Origin: Streptomyces piniterrae
Lineage (GTDB): Bacteria; Actinomycetota; Actinomycetes; Streptomycetales; Streptomycetaceae
Length of the DNA stretch: 64,000 nt
NCBI RefSeq assembly: GCF_005048155.1
Contig: NZ_SUMB01000006.1
Span: 364,411 to 428,410, forward strand
Direction: 5' to 3'
Shown: positions 50,885 to 59,319 of the stretch, piece after piece
How positions within the stretch are numbered: position 1 is the first letter of the stretch
Layout of the letters: each line of letters opens with the position of its first letter
Program-made: the position numbers and the translations under genes
The notes under the pieces: generated by a model
Told to the model about the DNA's origin: nothing
Seen by the model: the letters and a program-made list of their open reading frames with translations, nothing else
Database searches by the model: none

Positions 50885-52147
50885 TCACAATCGCGGCGGG
50901 AGAGGTCGATCGGGTGGCCCTGACAGCCAGGTTCGCAGTGGCGTGCCGTGTTCGTCCAGGCGGGGTGGCGCCCAAGGTTGGGTGACCGGCGTTCCTGAGA
51001 GGCGGAGCGGGCTGGCGACTTGGGGGATTCGCCCGTTACCGACCGGAGTGACGGGTTCGAGTCCGAGCCGTGCCGCCAACTCCAGGGCCTCGGAGACGGT
51101 GTTGACCGGCCCGCACGGCACGGACGCCGCGGCCAGCCGCTCGGTCCAGCCCCGCGGGGTGTCGGCGGCCAGCAGGGCCTCCAGTTCCTTGACCAGTTCC
51201 GTCCGGTGCCGCACACGGTCCTGATTGCGGACGAACCGGACGTCCGTCGCGAGTTCGGGGGCGCCCAGCGCCCGTGCCAGCGCTCGGAACTGGCGGTCAT
51301 TGCCGACCGCCACCGCCAGCAGCCCGCCCCGGCAGGTCAGCGTCTCGTACGGGGCGATGCTCGGGTGCCGGTTGCCCATCGGGCCCGGATCGCGCCCTGT
51401 GGCCAGATATCCGGACGTCTGGTTGACCAGTGAGCCGAGCAGGGAGGAGAGCAGATTGACCTCTACCAGCTGCCCCTCGCCGGTGCGGTCGCGGTGCCGC
51501 AGTGCGGCCAGGATGCCGGTGGTGGCGTCCTTGGCGGTCAGTACGTCCACCAGCGCGACGCCCGCCTTCAGGGGCGTACCGCCGGGCTCGCCGGTGATGC
51601 TCATCAGGCCGCCGACCGCCTGCGCGACGAAGTCGTAGCCGGGCAGGTGCGCGCCCTCGCCGGAGCCGAAACCGGTGATCGTGCAGTGCACCAGGCCGGG
51701 GTTGGCGGCGCGGGTGGCGGCCTGGTCCAGGCCGTATTTGGCGAGCGCGCCGGGGCGGAAGTTCTCGATCAGTACGTCGGCCCTGCGGGCCAGTTCGCGG
51801 GCCGCCGCCGCGTCGTCCGGGTCGGCGAGATCCAGGGCGAGGCCGCGCTTGGAGCGGTTGGCGGCGTCGAAGTACGCGGCGGTGCCGTCCGGGGCGAACG
51901 GCGGGCCCCAGGCGCGGGTGTCGTCGCCGGTGCCGGGTCGCTCCACCTTGATCACCTCGGCGCCGAGGTCGGCGAGCGTCGCGGCGGCCAGCGGCCCGGC
52001 CAGCACCCGGCTGAAATCGGCGACCAGGACGCCGTCCAGGGCGCGGGCGGGGCCGGAGTTGCCGGGCCGGGCATCGGCGTGCGCTTCGGCGTCGGAAAGC
52101 GGCTGGAGGGGCTGGGGCGGCTGGAGCGGGTCGGGAGGCTGCGGCAT
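50885..52147 (-). CDS. CaiB/BaiF-type (class III) CoA transferase
   Basis: A 420-aa CoA transferase. GVLVADFSRVLAGPLAAATLADLGAEVIKVERP is the characteristic N-terminal domain, DVLIENFRPGALAKYGLD follows with the catalytic Asp expected just after, and LPGYDFVAQAVGGLMSITGEPGG and VEVNLLSSLLGSLVNQ complete the pattern. Such enzymes move CoA between carboxylic acids (formyl-, succinyl-CoA, etc.). The ribosome site GAGGAGT precedes ATG 52147. The N-terminal ~25 residues are a PQPPDPLQPPQPLQPL low-complexity stretch. Confidence 0.9.
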   Translation of the reverse strand: MPQPPDPLQPPQPLQPLSDAEAHADARPGNSGPARALDGVLVADFSRVLAGPLAAATLADLGAEVIKVERPGTGDDTRAWGPPFAPDGTAAYFDAANRSKRGLALDLADPDDAAAARELARRADVLIENFRPGALAKYGLDQAATRAANPGLVHCTITGFGSGEGAHLPGYDFVAQAVGGLMSITGEPGGTPLKAGVALVDVLTAKDATTGILAALRHRDRTGEGQLVEVNLLSSLLGSLVNQTSGYLATGRDPGPMGNRHPSIAPYETLTCRGGLLAVAVGNDRQFRALARALGAPELATDVRFVRNQDRVRHRTELVKELEALLAADTPRGWTERLAAASVPCGPVNTVSEALELAARLGLEPVTPVGNGRIPQVASPLRLSGTPVTQPWAPPRLDEHGTPLRTWLSGPPDRPLPPRL

Positions 52148-52332
52148 GTGCGTACTCCTCGCGTCGTGGGCGAACTGCCGCCATCGTCCTGGCCGATCTT
52201 CGGCGCGGGGAAGGCTCCGGGGTGTCCAATGGGGCGGGTGGGACCCTGCCGTGCCGTAGGGGTGGGAGAGGCGCGCCGGAGCCCGGACGGAGACGGGAAA
52301 GGGGTGAAATGTCATAGGAGATGCGTCACTTC

Positions 52333-52346
52333 GGGACTTAAGTCCC
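52333..52346. promoter_or_regulatory. DevR/DosR (OsdR) box
   Basis: GGGACTTAAGTCCC is a perfect 14-bp palindrome inside TTCGGGACTTAAGTCCCAA, matching the actinobacterial dormancy-regulator consensus (TTSGGGACTWWAGTCCCSAA). A half site GAAGTCCC (52361-52368) follows. It is 76 bp upstream of the small membrane gene at 52423 and 185 bp from the divergent CoA transferase. Confidence 0.8.
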
Positions 52347-52422
52347 AAGATTCCCTGTCGGAAGTCCCGCGGCGTGGTGTCTACTGGGTTCAATTAGCGC
52401 CCCACCCGTCCGGGAGGACCGC

Positions 52423-52683
52423 ATGCTCCCCGCCGTTTCGATCCTGCAGCTGATCGGGTTCGCCGTACTTCTCGTAGCGATCGCCACCTGGGTCGCCGGA
52501 CTGGTCAGACTGTCGCGACGGGAACGGGCCGAGGCTTCGGGCCGGCGCCGGCGGCAGCAGCTGCTCAGCTCGGTGCCGCGGCAGACCGGGCCCGGCGGGC
52601 CGCCGTCGGAGAGTGTGGAGCTGAGTGCCGCCGAGCGCGAGGCGTTCGCGGGCCTGGTACGGCAGTTGACCAGCCGTAGCTGA
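52423..52683 (+). CDS. Small single-helix membrane protein behind a DevR box
   Basis: An 86-aa protein: one N-terminal membrane helix (ILQLIGFAVLLVAIATWVAGLVRL, about 6-29), a basic stretch (RRERAEASGRRRRQQLL), and a soluble tail ending in ELSAAEREAFAGLVRQLTSR. GGGAGGA precedes the ATG. No family recognised. The upstream DevR/OsdR-type box predicts expression under hypoxia or redox stress. Confidence 0.65.
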   Translation: MLPAVSILQLIGFAVLLVAIATWVAGLVRLSRRERAEASGRRRRQQLLSSVPRQTGPGGPPSESVELSAAEREAFAGLVRQLTSRS

Positions 52684-52845
52684 CCAGCCGTAGCCGAGCA
52701 GTGGTAGCCGATCAGCCGTAGTTGACCAGCCAGTCGTAGGTGACCAGTTGTGGTTGACGACCAGTCGCCGGCGTTGACGACCAGTAATGACCAGTAATGA
52801 CCAGTGATGACGACCAGTCGCCGGTGACGACCGGTCGCCCCGGGC
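52684..52845 (+). repeat. Cluster of degenerate GACCAG repeats
   Basis: About a dozen copies of TGACCAG or GACCAGT words in 160 bp, with irregular 9-20-bp spacing, between the small membrane gene and the convergent Yip1-like gene. Probably slippage-derived spacer. Confidence 0.75.
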
Positions 52846-53472
52846 TCAGCGCACCGGCCCCACCTTCATCAGCGCCAGCGCCGTCAGCATCTGCACCGAC
52901 ACCGCGGCAACCGCCTTGCGCGTGGGCAAATGGTGCTGGCCCCGTATCAGCAGTACCGCGAGGACATAACCGAAGCCCCAGGTCGTCCAGGTGGCGGCCT
53001 GGACGATGGTGGCGCCGGTCGGCAGCCAGGCCGTGATCGCCAGCCGGGGCAGTCCGGCCACCCAGAACAGCACGATGAACAGGCTCGCCGTCGGCGCGAA
53101 GCGGCCGGTGCCGCCGAGGGTGCGGGCTATGGCATGGGTGACCGCCCCCAGGACGAAGCTGGCGGCCAGCACACCCGCCTCGGCGATCCCGGCGAGTTGC
53201 AGTGCCATCGCGCGGTCGGCCGACCACTGCTCCCGGAACGCGTGCACCGACAACACCCCGACACCGCCGCTGACCAGACACAGCATCAGCGCCGCACTCC
53301 ACGCGCCGCGGTCCCGCGCCTCGTCCATGACGTCCACCGGCCGGTACCAGAGCCCGAGGATCAGCCGGTGCCACCACAGACGGCGGCGCGGCGCGGGCTC
53401 ACGGGGCGCCGGCTGGACGAGCGTCGGCGGGGGAGCGGACGGCGGCGGTGTGGGGGGTGGCTCTGCGGACAT
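52846..53472 (-). CDS. Yip1-domain-like membrane protein
   Basis: A 208-aa protein with a Pro-rich N-terminus (about 1-30) and about five hydrophobic segments from residue 60 to 200. WHRLILGLWYRPVDVMDEARDRGAW followed by repeated Ala/Leu-rich helices resembles bacterial Yip1-domain proteins. The last helix ends near KAVAAVSVQMLTALALM. No enzymatic motif is seen. It is divergent from the VIT transporter. Confidence 0.6.
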   Translation of the reverse strand: MSAEPPPTPPPSAPPPTLVQPAPREPAPRRRLWWHRLILGLWYRPVDVMDEARDRGAWSAALMLCLVSGGVGVLSVHAFREQWSADRAMALQLAGIAEAGVLAASFVLGAVTHAIARTLGGTGRFAPTASLFIVLFWVAGLPRLAITAWLPTGATIVQAATWTTWGFGYVLAVLLIRGQHHLPTRKAVAAVSVQMLTALALMKVGPVR

Positions 53473-53557
53473 ATGGCCGTTCTATCACCGGCGATTTCGG
53501 GACGATGCGGGGGCGTCGGACGGGGGAACGGGCCACTGCGGATGAGACGCTCGGCTG

Positions 53558-54274
53558 GTGAGCGTTCAGACACCGGAGCACGGCGAGGCGCATGGCGGCG
53601 GGCTCGGCAGCCGCCTCAACTGGCTGCGGGCCGCGGTCCTCGGCGCCAACGACGGCATCGTCTCCACCGCCGGACTCGTCGTCGGCGTCGCGGGAGCCAC
53701 CGAGGACCGCGGCGTCCTGCTGACGGCCGGCCTCGCCGGACTGCTGGCCGGATCGATGTCGATGGCCGCCGGCGAGTATGTCTCCGTCTCCACCCAGCGC
53801 GACTCCGAAAAGGCCGCGCTGGCCCTGGAGAAACGCGAGCTGGCGGCCGAACCCCAGGCCGAACTCGTCGAGCTGACCGAGCTGTTGGAGGGCAAGGGGC
53901 TGAGTGCCGAGCTGGCCCGCGAGGTCGCCGAGCAGCTGACCGAGCACGATGCGCTGCGCGCGCACGCCGAGGTCGAACTGGGCATCAACCCCGACGAGCT
54001 CACCAACCCCTGGCATGCGGCCGGGGCCAGCTTCCTCGCGTTCACCGCCGGCGCGCTGCTGCCGCTGCTGGCGATCGTGCTGCCGTCCACCGCGCTCCGG
54101 CTGCCGATCACCGTGGTCGCGGTGCTCGCCGCGCTCGCCCTCTGCGGCTGGTCCAGCGCCCGGCTGGGCGCCGCCCCGGTCGGCCGCGCGGTGACGCGCA
54201 ACGCGGCGGGCGGCGCGCTGGCGATGGCCGTGACGTACGTGGCGGGCACGCTGCTGGAGGCGACCGGCGTCTAG
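53558..54274 (+). CDS. VIT1/CCC1-family metal transporter
   Basis: A 238-aa protein of the vacuolar iron/manganese transporter family: LNWLRAAVLGANDGIVSTAGLVVGVAGA (TM1 with the conserved Asp) and LAGLLAGSMSMAAGEYVSVSTQRDSE (TM2, MSMAxGEYVSxxxQ signature), a central acidic helical metal-binding domain (about 85-150) and three further TM helices. Likely removes Fe(II)/Mn(II) from the cytoplasm by proton exchange. GTG start; the ribosome site is weak. Confidence 0.92.
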   Translation: MSVQTPEHGEAHGGGLGSRLNWLRAAVLGANDGIVSTAGLVVGVAGATEDRGVLLTAGLAGLLAGSMSMAAGEYVSVSTQRDSEKAALALEKRELAAEPQAELVELTELLEGKGLSAELAREVAEQLTEHDALRAHAEVELGINPDELTNPWHAAGASFLAFTAGALLPLLAIVLPSTALRLPITVVAVLAALALCGWSSARLGAAPVGRAVTRNAAGGALAMAVTYVAGTLLEATGV

Positions 54275-54366
54275 GGCCGGTCCGATGGGTCAGGCGCGGA
54301 AAGGCCCTGGGGCCCGAGGGTGCCCCCCGACGCTTCACCCGTACGGGCGCGCCCCCGCCAGCCCCC

Positions 54367-55536
54367 TCATCCCCCGTACAGATCCCGGTACGACGGGAAC
54401 AGCCCGCCCGGACCGTCCACCGTCTCCGCCGCGAGGACGGCCTTCACCACCGCGCGGGCCAGCACATCGGCGCCCGCGGCCAGGATGTCGTTCAGCGCGC
54501 CGGCCGCCGCGTGCGCGCCGAACACCGGGTCGGCCAGTGCCTCTTCCGGGGCGAGCGGACGGGCGCCGGTGGACAGCGCGAAGACCGTGTCGCCGTCGGA
54601 GAGCAGATGGACCGGGCGGACGGCGCGGGCCAGGCCGTCGTGCGCGGTGCCCGCCAGCTTGTGGGCCTGGGCGCGGGTGAGGACGGCGTCGGTGGCGACC
54701 ACCGCGATGACGGTGTTGAGCGGCGGCAGCACCGAGCCGGCCAGCCGGGCCAGCGAGGTCTCCTTGGCCTCGGCCAGCCGTCGCCCGGCGGCCGCGTGCG
54801 TCTCGGCGGACGGGAACACGCCCGGCCCCTCGTGCAGCCGGCCGTACAGGGCGCCGGTGCGCGGATCGACGACCGACCCCGACGCGTTGACCGCGGCCAG
54901 CGCCGCGACCGTGGCACCCGACGGCAGCACCGCACTCGCCGTGCCGGTCCCGCCCTTGAGGCCGCCGGCCACCGCGCCCGTACCGGCACCGGTATTGCCC
55001 TGCGCGACCGCGGCCCCCGGCTCCTGCCCTGCCGCGGACTCGACCGCCGCCCGGCCCAGTGCGGCGTCCGGACGGGCCCGCCAGTCGCCGCCGCGTCCCA
55101 GGTCGAACAGGGCAGCGGCCGGCACGACAGGTACGACCTGCGCGGGATCGGGGCCGACGCGAAAGCCCCGGCCCCGCTCCTCCAGCCACCCGGCCACACC
55201 GGACGCGGCATCCAGTCCGAAGGCGCTGCCGCCGGTCAGTACGACGGCCTCGACGCGCTGGACCAGATTGCGCGGGTCCAGCGCGTCGGTCTCCCGGGTG
55301 CCGGGCCCGCCGCCCCGTACGTCGGCGGCCGCGACCGCGCCGCCCTCGGGGGCGAGGACGACGGTGGTGCCGGTGAGATATCCGTCGCCGATCCGCTGGG
55401 CATGGCCGACCCGCAGGCCGCGGACGTCGGTCAGCGCGTCGCGCGGGCCGGGGCCCCGCGGCGGGTCGGCCGCACCGCCCCGCCCATGCCCCGGTGGGCC
55501 GTCCCGTCCGTCCCGCCCGTCCCGTGCGTCAGCCAT
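54367..55536 (-). CDS. P1 (DmpA/S58) family peptidase
   Basis: A 389-aa Ntn-fold, self-processing peptidase. ALTDVRGLRVGHAQ at the start of the fold, VVLTGGSAFGLDAASGVAGWLEE (about 95-117), and AGGLKGGTGTASAVLPSG, with the cleavage-site/nucleophile segment GTAS, are typical. Members include beta-peptidyl aminopeptidases. The N-terminal ~30 residues are low-complexity (DGRDGRDG, GGAADPPRGPGPRD) and may not be translated, since later starts are possible. Confidence 0.88.
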   Translation of the reverse strand: MADARDGRDGRDGPPGHGRGGAADPPRGPGPRDALTDVRGLRVGHAQRIGDGYLTGTTVVLAPEGGAVAAADVRGGGPGTRETDALDPRNLVQRVEAVVLTGGSAFGLDAASGVAGWLEERGRGFRVGPDPAQVVPVVPAAALFDLGRGGDWRARPDAALGRAAVESAAGQEPGAAVAQGNTGAGTGAVAGGLKGGTGTASAVLPSGATVAALAAVNASGSVVDPRTGALYGRLHEGPGVFPSAETHAAAGRRLAEAKETSLARLAGSVLPPLNTVIAVVATDAVLTRAQAHKLAGTAHDGLARAVRPVHLLSDGDTVFALSTGARPLAPEEALADPVFGAHAAAGALNDILAAGADVLARAVVKAVLAAETVDGPGGLFPSYRDLYGG

Positions 55537-55579
55537 GCGTCATGGGTACCACGCGACCGTCGCCCGCAGCCGGGCGCCG

Positions 55580-56410
55580 TCAGTGACCGGCCGGGCCCAT
55601 CACGATGACCGGGTGCTGTGCGGGGTCCAGGGTGCGCAGCAGCTCCCTCATCACCTCGGGCTTGAGGCTCACACAGCCCTGGGTGGGCCCGTCGTGGTCG
55701 ACATGCAGCCACACTCCGCCGCCCCGGCCGTCGCCCAGCGGACGCTGGAGGTCCAGCGGGGACGTGCCCGGCACCCGGTTGTAGTTGATGGCGATGACGT
55801 AGTCGAAGGCGCCGGCCAGCGGCTCGCCCTCCACGCCGGTGCCGTTGGCGACGAAGCTCTCGCTGCGGGTGTAGGGGAGCTTGGTGCCCTTGGGCGCGGA
55901 CAGCCGGCCGCCCGCGTCGGTGAGCGTGAAGACGCCCTCCGGCGAGCGCAGGTCACCGTAGTGGTGCCGCTTCGTCCAGCCGTGGGCCGCGTTGTGCGCA
56001 GGCCAGGTGGGGCCGGCCTGCCAGCTGCCGGAGTTCTTGGCGCGGGTGTAGAGAACGACACGGGAGTCGTAGGAGTCGGCGTCCTCGCCCGTGACGACCA
56101 GTACCTGGCGCGAGTCGGCCGGTATCTGCTTCCGGGCGGCGTCGCTGAGGCCCGGAATCGGCCTGCCGGTCAGGGTGGTGTCCGGCGCGGTCCGGTCGGC
56201 GAGGTTGGCGGGCCGGGCGGGTCGGGCCGTGCTGGTGACCGTCCTGGGCGCGCCGCTCTTGGCGTCCGTCCGTGCGCCGTGCGAGTCGCCGGAGGCCGGC
56301 CAGGCCCACAGGGCGGTGCCGACCAGTGTGGTGACGGCGAGACCACTCACGGCCTTGCTGCGCGCGGACAGTCTCCTGCGCGTGCGGGACTGAGCGTGGC
56401 GGGCGGCCAT
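55580..56410 (-). CDS. Secreted L,D-transpeptidase-like (YkuD) protein
   Basis: A 276-aa protein with an N-terminal signal/anchor helix (RSKAVSGLAVTTLVGTALWAWPASG). The YkuD-like catalytic part (about 95-275) ends WLHVDHDGPTQGCVSLKPEVM: the usual HxxxxxxSxGC motif appears as H-x7-T-Q-G-C with Thr for Ser. Such secreted proteins crosslink or trim peptidoglycan. GAGGAG precedes ATG 56410. Confidence 0.85.
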   Translation of the reverse strand: MAARHAQSRTRRRLSARSKAVSGLAVTTLVGTALWAWPASGDSHGARTDAKSGAPRTVTSTARPARPANLADRTAPDTTLTGRPIPGLSDAARKQIPADSRQVLVVTGEDADSYDSRVVLYTRAKNSGSWQAGPTWPAHNAAHGWTKRHHYGDLRSPEGVFTLTDAGGRLSAPKGTKLPYTRSESFVANGTGVEGEPLAGAFDYVIAINYNRVPGTSPLDLQRPLGDGRGGGVWLHVDHDGPTQGCVSLKPEVMRELLRTLDPAQHPVIVMGPAGH

Positions 56411-56784
56411 GTCTGGCGTCTCCTCAGGTGCGGACGGTGGACGGCCCTTGGGGTATGCCCGTACGGAGTACCCGCCGGTATAAAAAGGGCAATATGCACC
56501 CTACCGCGTTCATGCGGAAGCGGGGCCGCCACCTCCGGTGAAGGGTGAGGAACAAGAGAGCGAAGCTTCGGGAAGTCGACCCCCCGAGCGGCTGATGGAC
56601 GCCGAATTGGCGGTGAATTGCTCGGGATTGGGGGAGGGGTCGTACCGGTGAACACGGCGCGGCAACAAGAGTCGAAGATGGCCGAATGTGACGCCAACCG
56701 GGGGTGACCCGCGGCCACGTACGACAGTTCGACACACGTGCGGGCTAACGGCCCGGCGCTACCGCCCACCTCCGCCGTCCGGCG
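56411..56784. other. 374-bp intergenic region, no gene seen
   Basis: Between the minus-strand L,D-transpeptidase and LtrA genes. An AT-rich word GGTATAAAAAGG (56477-56488) lies about 70 bp upstream of the transpeptidase start and may belong to its promoter. Overlapping short ORFs in three frames show no protein features. Confidence 0.55.
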
Positions 56785-57939
56785 CTACTCCTGAAGAGCC
56801 GTTCCCTGCCGGGCCGTCAGAGTGACGCCGACCGCGACCGTCACGGACGCCACCAGGCCCGCCGCCAGGACCGCCCCCTCCCCGGCGAAGGTGCAGGCCA
56901 GGATCAGGACCGAGGACACCGGCAGGACCAGCTGCTGGGCCGGCCCGCGCTTCTGGTGCCGGGAGTGGATCAGCCACACCGTGAACATGAACAGGGCCGC
57001 GGGCACCGTGACACACGCGGACGCCGCGAACGTCGACAGATGCGCCTTGCCGAACGCCTGCTCCACCGCGACCTCGATGCCCGCGCCGATCGCCGCCGCC
57101 GACCCGTACACCAGGTAGTGGCCGTAGCCCCACGCGAACGCCTGGCGGCTGGAGCGCAGATGCAGATGGATGGGGACCGCGAAGTAGATCCAGTACGCGG
57201 CGAAGGCCAGCAGCAGGCCGCCGCCCGCGATCGGCAGCAGCGTGCCCAGCTCGTCGTTCTCGTCCAGCGCGGACTGCACGGCCACGGTGGCCGCCGCGAG
57301 CGTCTCACCCAGCACGATGATCGTGAACAGGCCGTACCGCTCGGCGATGTGATGCGGATGCCAGGTCGCCTGCCGCGCCTGTGCCGTGACGGCGGCTACG
57401 GAGAGCTCCAGCGGGGCCATCACCACGAACACCCACGGCAGGGCTCCTACGGGCACGAACAGCAGGGCCAGCCAGCCGACCTGGCAGACGCTCACGCCCG
57501 CTGCATAGAGCAGCGAGCTGCGCCGTTCGGCCCCCTCGCTCCCGTGGGCGGCCCGCAGGCACTGGCTGATCAGGGCCAGCCGCATCACCAGATACCCGAA
57601 CCAGACGACGGCGAAGTCACCGTTGTCGAACGCACGCGGCACGCCGGCGGCCAGGATCAGCACGCCCGAGATCTGGATCAGGGTCACCACGCGGTACAGC
57701 GTGTCGTCCGTGTCGTACGCCGAGGCGAACCAGGTGAAATTCACCCAGGCCCACCAGATGGCGAAGAAGAGCATGAGATAGCCGATGATGCCGTGCCCCG
57801 GATGGCCCTCGGCCAGCGCGTGCACCAGCTGGCGGCCGGCCTGGGCGACCGCCACGACGAAGCACAGATCGAAGAAGAGCTCCAGCGGGGTGGAGGCGCG
57901 GTGCGCCTCGTCGCGGCTGCGTGCCCGCATCCGAACCAC
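56785..57939 (-). CDS. LtrA-family (low temperature requirement A) membrane protein
   Basis: A 384-aa protein with about ten membrane helices. The signature is at the start: STPLELFFDLCFVVAVAQAGRQL (about 16-38), then IWWAWVNFTWFASAYDTDD and, in the middle, HHIAERYGLFTIIVLGETLAAATVAVQ. The family is named for a Listeria cold-growth locus; molecular function is unknown. GTG 57939 has GAGGAG upstream. Confidence 0.92.
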   Translation of the reverse strand: MVRMRARSRDEAHRASTPLELFFDLCFVVAVAQAGRQLVHALAEGHPGHGIIGYLMLFFAIWWAWVNFTWFASAYDTDDTLYRVVTLIQISGVLILAAGVPRAFDNGDFAVVWFGYLVMRLALISQCLRAAHGSEGAERRSSLLYAAGVSVCQVGWLALLFVPVGALPWVFVVMAPLELSVAAVTAQARQATWHPHHIAERYGLFTIIVLGETLAAATVAVQSALDENDELGTLLPIAGGGLLLAFAAYWIYFAVPIHLHLRSSRQAFAWGYGHYLVYGSAAAIGAGIEVAVEQAFGKAHLSTFAASACVTVPAALFMFTVWLIHSRHQKRGPAQQLVLPVSSVLILACTFAGEGAVLAAGLVASVTVAVGVTLTARQGTALQE

Positions 57940-58076
57940 TGCGCCAGCTCCTCTCGTCGGCCCCGGACGGGCGGCGGGAGGGCGGGGCCGTGATCAGTAC
58001 AGCGCGGGGCGGGGGCCGCCGCCAGTGGGAGGAGAGGGGCCCGGCGTGTCGTGCCGTATGCGGTATCGGAAGGGCC

Positions 58077-59108
58077 CTACTCGGCGACCGCCTCCACGAT
58101 CGACGGAAAGGCGGCCGTCGGCAGCACTCGGGTCAGCCGGAAGCCGCCGGCCGACAGCAGCGTCGCGAACTCCTCCGCGCTGCGCTCCCGCCCGTCGAGG
58201 ATCGCCATCATCGCGACATCCATCGTCTTGCCGAAGTGCGGCGTGTTGCCCGGCGGCAGTACGCAGTCGATGACCAGCAGCCGGCTGCCCTTCGCCATCG
58301 CCCGGTGGCAGTTGCGCAGGATGCGCCGACACGCGTCGTCCGGCCAGTCGTGCAGCACATGCTTGAGGACGTAGACGTCGCCGCCCTCCGGCACCGACGT
58401 GAAGAAGTCGCCCTCCTGGGTGCGCCAGCGCCCCTTCAGCTCGTCGCCGTCCAGCAGGTGGCGGGCCAGCGGCGGCGCCTGTTCGAAGAGCACCCCGGTC
58501 AGCGCGGGGTGGCGGCGGAGCGCGGCGCGCAGCAGCCCGCCGCGGCCGCCCCCGACATCCACGACCGTGCCGTGCTCGGGGAACGGGTACGCGGCGACCA
58601 CGGCCTCGTCCGCCGGCCCGGACAGCGACGCCATCCCGCTGTCGAAGAGTTCGCGCTTGGCCGGATCCGACATCAGATGCTCGAAGAACGGCGCCCCGAA
58701 GAGCCGCTCGAAGGACGCGCCGTCCTCCCGTACGGTCTCCGCCATGCCCGCCGACGTGCGCAGGAACAGCTCGTCGGTGATCAGCATGACGGCCGGGTGC
58801 AGCGAGTCGGGGACGTCGGTACGCAGCGCCCTGGCGGCCGGCGTCAGGGTGAAGGCACCCGCCGCGTCCTCGTGGAAGATGCCGCGCGCGGCGAGATAGC
58901 GCAGCACCCGGCGCAGCTGCGGTGCGTGGGTGTCGGTCGCAGCGGCCAGCTGCTCGGGTGTGCGCGGGCCCTCGGAGAGCAGGTCGGCTATGCGGTGTTG
59001 GGCCGCGGTGCGCAGCGCGGCCGAGAACAGATGGGCCATGGCCTGGTCCATCAGATGGGTGGCGATGTCGCGGGGCTCGCCGTTCGGTTGGATGGGTGAA
59101 GTCGCCAA
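58077..59108 (-). CDS. SAM-dependent O-methyltransferase (DnrK/TcmO-like plant-COMT fold)
   Basis: A 343-aa enzyme: N-terminal winged-helix dimerization domain (about 15-105, HLFSAALRTAAQHRIADLLSEGPRTPEQLAAAT), then a Rossmann SAM domain with VVDVGGGRGGLLRAAL (about 186-201), LKHVLHDWPDDACRRILRNC with the catalytic His, and LLVIDCVLPPG. This type methylates phenols in aromatic polyketides, but also occurs outside clusters. TTG start at 59108 with GGAGG upstream. It is ~30 kb from the cluster, so participation is uncertain. Confidence 0.9.
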   Translation of the reverse strand: MATSPIQPNGEPRDIATHLMDQAMAHLFSAALRTAAQHRIADLLSEGPRTPEQLAAATDTHAPQLRRVLRYLAARGIFHEDAAGAFTLTPAARALRTDVPDSLHPAVMLITDELFLRTSAGMAETVREDGASFERLFGAPFFEHLMSDPAKRELFDSGMASLSGPADEAVVAAYPFPEHGTVVDVGGGRGGLLRAALRRHPALTGVLFEQAPPLARHLLDGDELKGRWRTQEGDFFTSVPEGGDVYVLKHVLHDWPDDACRRILRNCHRAMAKGSRLLVIDCVLPPGNTPHFGKTMDVAMMAILDGRERSAEEFATLLSAGGFRLTRVLPTAAFPSIVEAVAE

Positions 59109-59319
59109 CGTCGGCCTCCGGTCATCGAGTTGGGGCGCCGTCCGGAACGGGTTGATCCACGGTCGCAGCCGTGCGCGCCGGTGTCACGGGGATTCGGGCG
59201 ACCAACCGCGAAGTCCGGCCAGCGGCCGCGGACGGTGCGCTTTCCGGCCGCCGTTCCCGGCCGCCGCTTCCTGGCCGCTCCGGCGGCGCCGGGGCGGCCG
59301 TCCATGGTCGAATGCGCGC

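Noticed and set aside
56347..56769. 140-aa minus ORF upstream of the YkuD gene
   Set aside because: Overlaps the transpeptidase N-terminus and the intergenic gap, three frames are open, and no recognisable features occur.
56411..56784. Possible ydaO (c-di-AMP) riboswitch before the cell-wall enzyme
   Set aside because: Streptomyces cell-wall hydrolase genes can carry one, but the conserved core words of that riboswitch could not be found in the minus-strand sequence.
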